A stretch of 64,000 bases of DNA from Mycolicibacterium komanii (GTDB lineage Bacteria; Actinomycetota; Actinomycetes; Mycobacteriales; Mycobacteriaceae), in the NCBI RefSeq assembly GCF_001050035.1, contig NZ_CVTA01000022.1:248001-312000 (forward strand). Reading direction: 5' to 3'. Numbering within the stretch: position 1 is the stretch's first letter; every line of letters starts with the position of its first letter. The notes under the pieces were generated by a model. The model had not been told where the DNA came from. It worked only from the letters and a program-made list of their open reading frames with translations, and did not search any database. The translations under genes and the position numbers were made by a program. Of the stretch, positions 62,047 to 64,000 are shown in pieces.

Positions 62047-63239
62047 GCCGGGACCTTTTGCAGGCCCAGCTGCTCGATGGCGTTGCCGCCCATGATCTTT
62101 GCCTTGGCGGAGTCGGAGATGCCGTCGAGGCGGTCGACGAAGCTCAGCGGGTCGCCGATGCCCTCGGGGTGGGGGAAGTCCGAGCCGAACATCACGTGGT
62201 CCTCACCCATGATCTCGATGATTCCCTTGATGTCATCCTCGAGGAACGGGTGGATGTAGACGTTGCGCTTGAACACCTCGACAGGATGCTCGTCGAACTC
62301 CTTGGGCATCGTTCGGTAGGCCTTTTCCAACAGGCGCAGCAGGTTTCGCACCCAGCCGCTGCCGTTCTCGACCACGAGGACCTTCAGGTCGGGGAAGCGG
62401 GAGAGCGCACCGTGGCAGATCAACGCGGCCAGCGTGTCCTCCATCGCCCGGAAGCCCATCACCACCTCGCGCAGCGCGCTGGGCTTGAACGACAGGTACT
62501 CGTCGCCGCCCTCCCATTCCATGAGGTGTTTCTGGTAGCCGCTGTCTGCCGCGTGGAACGTCACGGGAATGCCGGCGTCGACGACCTCCTGCCAGAACGG
62601 GTCGAACTCCGGTAGACCCATCGAGCGCGAACCCCCGAACCGGCTCGGCACCGGGGCGGGCCGCACGAGGAAGGTCTTCATGCCGCGCTCGAGGCACCAG
62701 CGGAACTCCTTGATGGCCTCGTCGACCAGCGGCAGGCAGATCACGGGCGTAGCGAAGATCCGGTCTTGGTAATTGAAGGTCCAGTGTTCGTGCATCCACT
62801 CGTTGAGGGCGTGGATGATCGCATGGGTCAGAACGACGTCGTCGGTGGTGCGTTCCTCGATGAGGCTGGCCAGCGTGGGGTACATGACGCACTGGTCGAT
62901 GCCGAGTTCGTCCATCAGCTCCAGCCGGGGCGCGGGCGCCTGGAAGGCCGGGATGACATCCATTGGCTCCCCGACGAACTCGCGGAAGTTCAGCCCGTCG
63001 GGGTTGTTGCCGAGGAAGTAGTCCTCCGCGCTACCCGGGCGAGCGACGCGTTCGAACGTGGGGTTGGGGATCATGTGGCTGATGTGGTCCTTGACGACCA
63101 ACTTGGGCCGCCCGTTGACCTCGACGTAGCCGACCTTGCCGCGGTGCTGCTTCGGCAGATACTTGGTGAGCGCGTCGGTCGTCTCGTACATGTGGTTGTC
63201 GATGTCGAAGACGGGGTACGGCAGGGACCGGGGTGACAT
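62043..63239 (-). CDS. Amidohydrolase family (ACMSD-like) metal-dependent hydrolase/decarboxylase
   Basis: 398 residues, ATG with AGGAGG. TIM-barrel amidohydrolase_2: VFDIDNHMYE (first metal ligands, Asp in place of the first His of HxH), FHAADSGYQ (His), and FGSDFPHPEG (terminal Asp). Members decarboxylate or hydrolyse ring-cleavage and similar carboxylates. Transcribed from an extended -10 with an operator-like site; coupled to the MaoC gene. Confidence 0.85.
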   Translation of the reverse strand: MSPRSLPYPVFDIDNHMYETTDALTKYLPKQHRGKVGYVEVNGRPKLVVKDHISHMIPNPTFERVARPGSAEDYFLGNNPDGLNFREFVGEPMDVIPAFQAPAPRLELMDELGIDQCVMYPTLASLIEERTTDDVVLTHAIIHALNEWMHEHWTFNYQDRIFATPVICLPLVDEAIKEFRWCLERGMKTFLVRPAPVPSRFGGSRSMGLPEFDPFWQEVVDAGIPVTFHAADSGYQKHLMEWEGGDEYLSFKPSALREVVMGFRAMEDTLAALICHGALSRFPDLKVLVVENGSGWVRNLLRLLEKAYRTMPKEFDEHPVEVFKRNVYIHPFLEDDIKGIIEIMGEDHVMFGSDFPHPEGIGDPLSFVDRLDGISDSAKAKIMGGNAIEQLGLQKVPA

Positions 63240-63284
63240 GTGGCCGACCTCCTAAGAGCAGCGGATATGACCGTTTACGGTTAT

Positions 63285-63301
63285 TGAAAATGACGTTATC
63301 A
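63285..63301 (-). promoter_or_regulatory. Extended -10 and operator-like site of the amidohydrolase-MaoC unit
   Basis: Minus-strand TGATAACGT (63301-63293) is an extended -10. The + strand 63285-63300 reads TGAAAA TGAC GTTATC, matching the operator pattern at 10 of 12 positions. ACCGT-TT-ACGGT (63270-63281) is a further small palindrome in the leader. Confidence 0.45.
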
Positions 63302-63328
63302 CCACGATTGGACAACATCCAGGTGGGG

Positions 63329-63961
63329 TCAGACGCTGGTGTCTTTCCACGCCTGGATCACGTCATCGGTGTTGGTCACGGTCGCGAGCAGCGCCAATGA
63401 GTTGTCGATGACCGACTCCGCGTATTCGCGCGGATACCCGCTCACGGCGTCGCGCGGCAGCACGAACTGGTAACTCCGGTTGACGGCGTCCATGACGAAG
63501 TTCGGAATGGCGATGTTGACCGAAACGCCGACACCCACAATGGTTTTGATATGCAGGTTGCGAAGGACCGAGTCGAGGTCCGTGCCGGTCATGGGCCCGA
63601 CGCCATGCAGACGGGTGAGGACGATGTCGCTAGGTGCCTGATTCAGTTCTGGCAGTACGGAGGCGCCCGGGCTTCCAGGTGTCAGGTCCGCGGCGAAGGA
63701 CTTACCCGCCATAAACAGCCTGGCGTTGGTGTTCGAACCGCGGTTGTCGGGACGCTTCTGGATCAGGCAGTGCACCACCGCCACCCCGGCTGCGCGGGCG
63801 GCGTCGAGCAGTCGCGCGATGTTCGGGATTGCCTCGCGGCGTGCCTCTTCTGCGAGCATCGGTAGTCCGGCTTGCGGGCCGATCACTCCGCCCTGGCACT
63901 CCTGGGTGACCAGCGCGGTCGTGGCGGGATTGAGGAGGTCGTGCAGGCGTGGTTGCGGCAT
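63329..63961 (-). CDS. Isochorismatase-fold protein lacking the catalytic cysteine
   Basis: 210 residues, ATG. Rossmann-like isochorismatase fold. The usual Asp-Lys-Cys triad is not intact: the first position reads ALVTQECQGG (Glu in place of Asp), the Lys region reads LTRLHGVGPMTGTDL, and the VCV segment reads VGVSVNIAIPNF (Ala where Cys is expected). It may be a binding protein or use different chemistry. Immediately preceded by an operator-like site overlapping its -10. Confidence 0.8.
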   Translation of the reverse strand: MPQPRLHDLLNPATTALVTQECQGGVIGPQAGLPMLAEEARREAIPNIARLLDAARAAGVAVVHCLIQKRPDNRGSNTNARLFMAGKSFAADLTPGSPGASVLPELNQAPSDIVLTRLHGVGPMTGTDLDSVLRNLHIKTIVGVGVSVNIAIPNFVMDAVNRSYQFVLPRDAVSGYPREYAESVIDNSLALLATVTNTDDVIQAWKDTSV

Positions 63962-63977
63962 GAGAACAAACGTTATC
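63962..63977 (-). promoter_or_regulatory. Operator-like site abutting the isochorismatase-like start codon
   Basis: Minus strand 63977-63962 reads GATAAC GTTT GTTCTC and ends at the base before the ATG. TAACGT (63975-63970) is the -10, eight bases from the ATG, so the mRNA is probably leaderless and the operator covers the promoter. The remaining bases to 64000 show nothing else. Confidence 0.55.
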
Positions 63978-64000
63978 GCGTGGCGACAAGTTGCGTTTAC

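Overview
The window reads as chromosome of a fast-growing mycobacterium (Mycolicibacterium-like). It is GC-rich, uses many GTG/TTG starts, and its left part follows the gene order I know from M. tuberculosis Rv0245-Rv0265c: flavin reductase, Sdh1 operon, Rv0250c homologue, Hsp20, nirBD, sirohydrochlorin chelatase, NnaR, AAC(2'), PxpB/PxpC pair and FecB2-like lipoprotein. Homology and synteny statements are recollection; no database was searched. I saw no tRNA, rRNA, insertion sequence, prophage or CRISPR array, and no gene-free stretch over 300 bp.

Bases 1-2100 hold the end of a cell-envelope lipid locus (fatty-acyl-AMP ligase C-terminus, PE-PPE acyltransferase, GAP/Sap membrane protein). Bases 2275-19135 are core metabolism: Sdh1, a stress chaperone under a HAIR-type operator, nitrite assimilation with its siroheme chelatase and regulator, 5-oxoproline hydrolysis, iron-siderophore binding and a YeiH exporter preceded by an overlapping 29-codon ORF. 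The Sdh1 operon carries two unusual tandem repeats, one inside the N-terminus of SdhA and one running out of the sdhB stop codon. A VUT-family transporter is interrupted by an in-frame TAG.

Bases 19217-26444 hold an SDR, a LysE exporter with divergent LysG regulator, and a tightly packed operon AraC regulator - PAS/GAF/SpoIIE phosphatase - B12-binding protein - STAS protein - MOSC protein. This looks like a partner-switching stress circuit with a cobalamin-type sensor built in.

Bases 26558-63977 form a large accessory catabolic island: four cytochromes P450, five paralogous DapB-like (2,4-diaminopentanoate dehydrogenase-type) reductases, five SDRs, two aldehyde dehydrogenases, an NDMA-dependent alcohol dehydrogenase, an acyl-CoA ligase, a CaiB CoA-transferase and a tandem-fused one, an AveC-like membrane protein, a BFD-like ferredoxin, a signal-less PBP1 protein, an amidohydrolase and a cysteine-less isochorismatase-like protein. 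Its core is an operon (57369 down to 50611) resembling the cholesterol side-chain 'igr' operon: P450, two acyl-CoA dehydrogenases, ChsH1-like hydratase, ChsH2 split into separate MaoC and DUF35 genes, and an Ltp2-like retro-aldolase with both expected tyrosines. The likely role is oxidation and CoA-dependent shortening of a side chain on a terpenoid, steroid or alicyclic compound; the substrate cannot be read from sequence.

A recurrent 16-bp near-palindrome (half-site GRNAAY, spacer of 4) sits on or next to the -10 element of about ten promoters across this island, suggesting one regulon under one repressor. The unproved regulon and the split igr-like module are the main candidates for a previously undescribed system, with the B12/partner-switching operon second.
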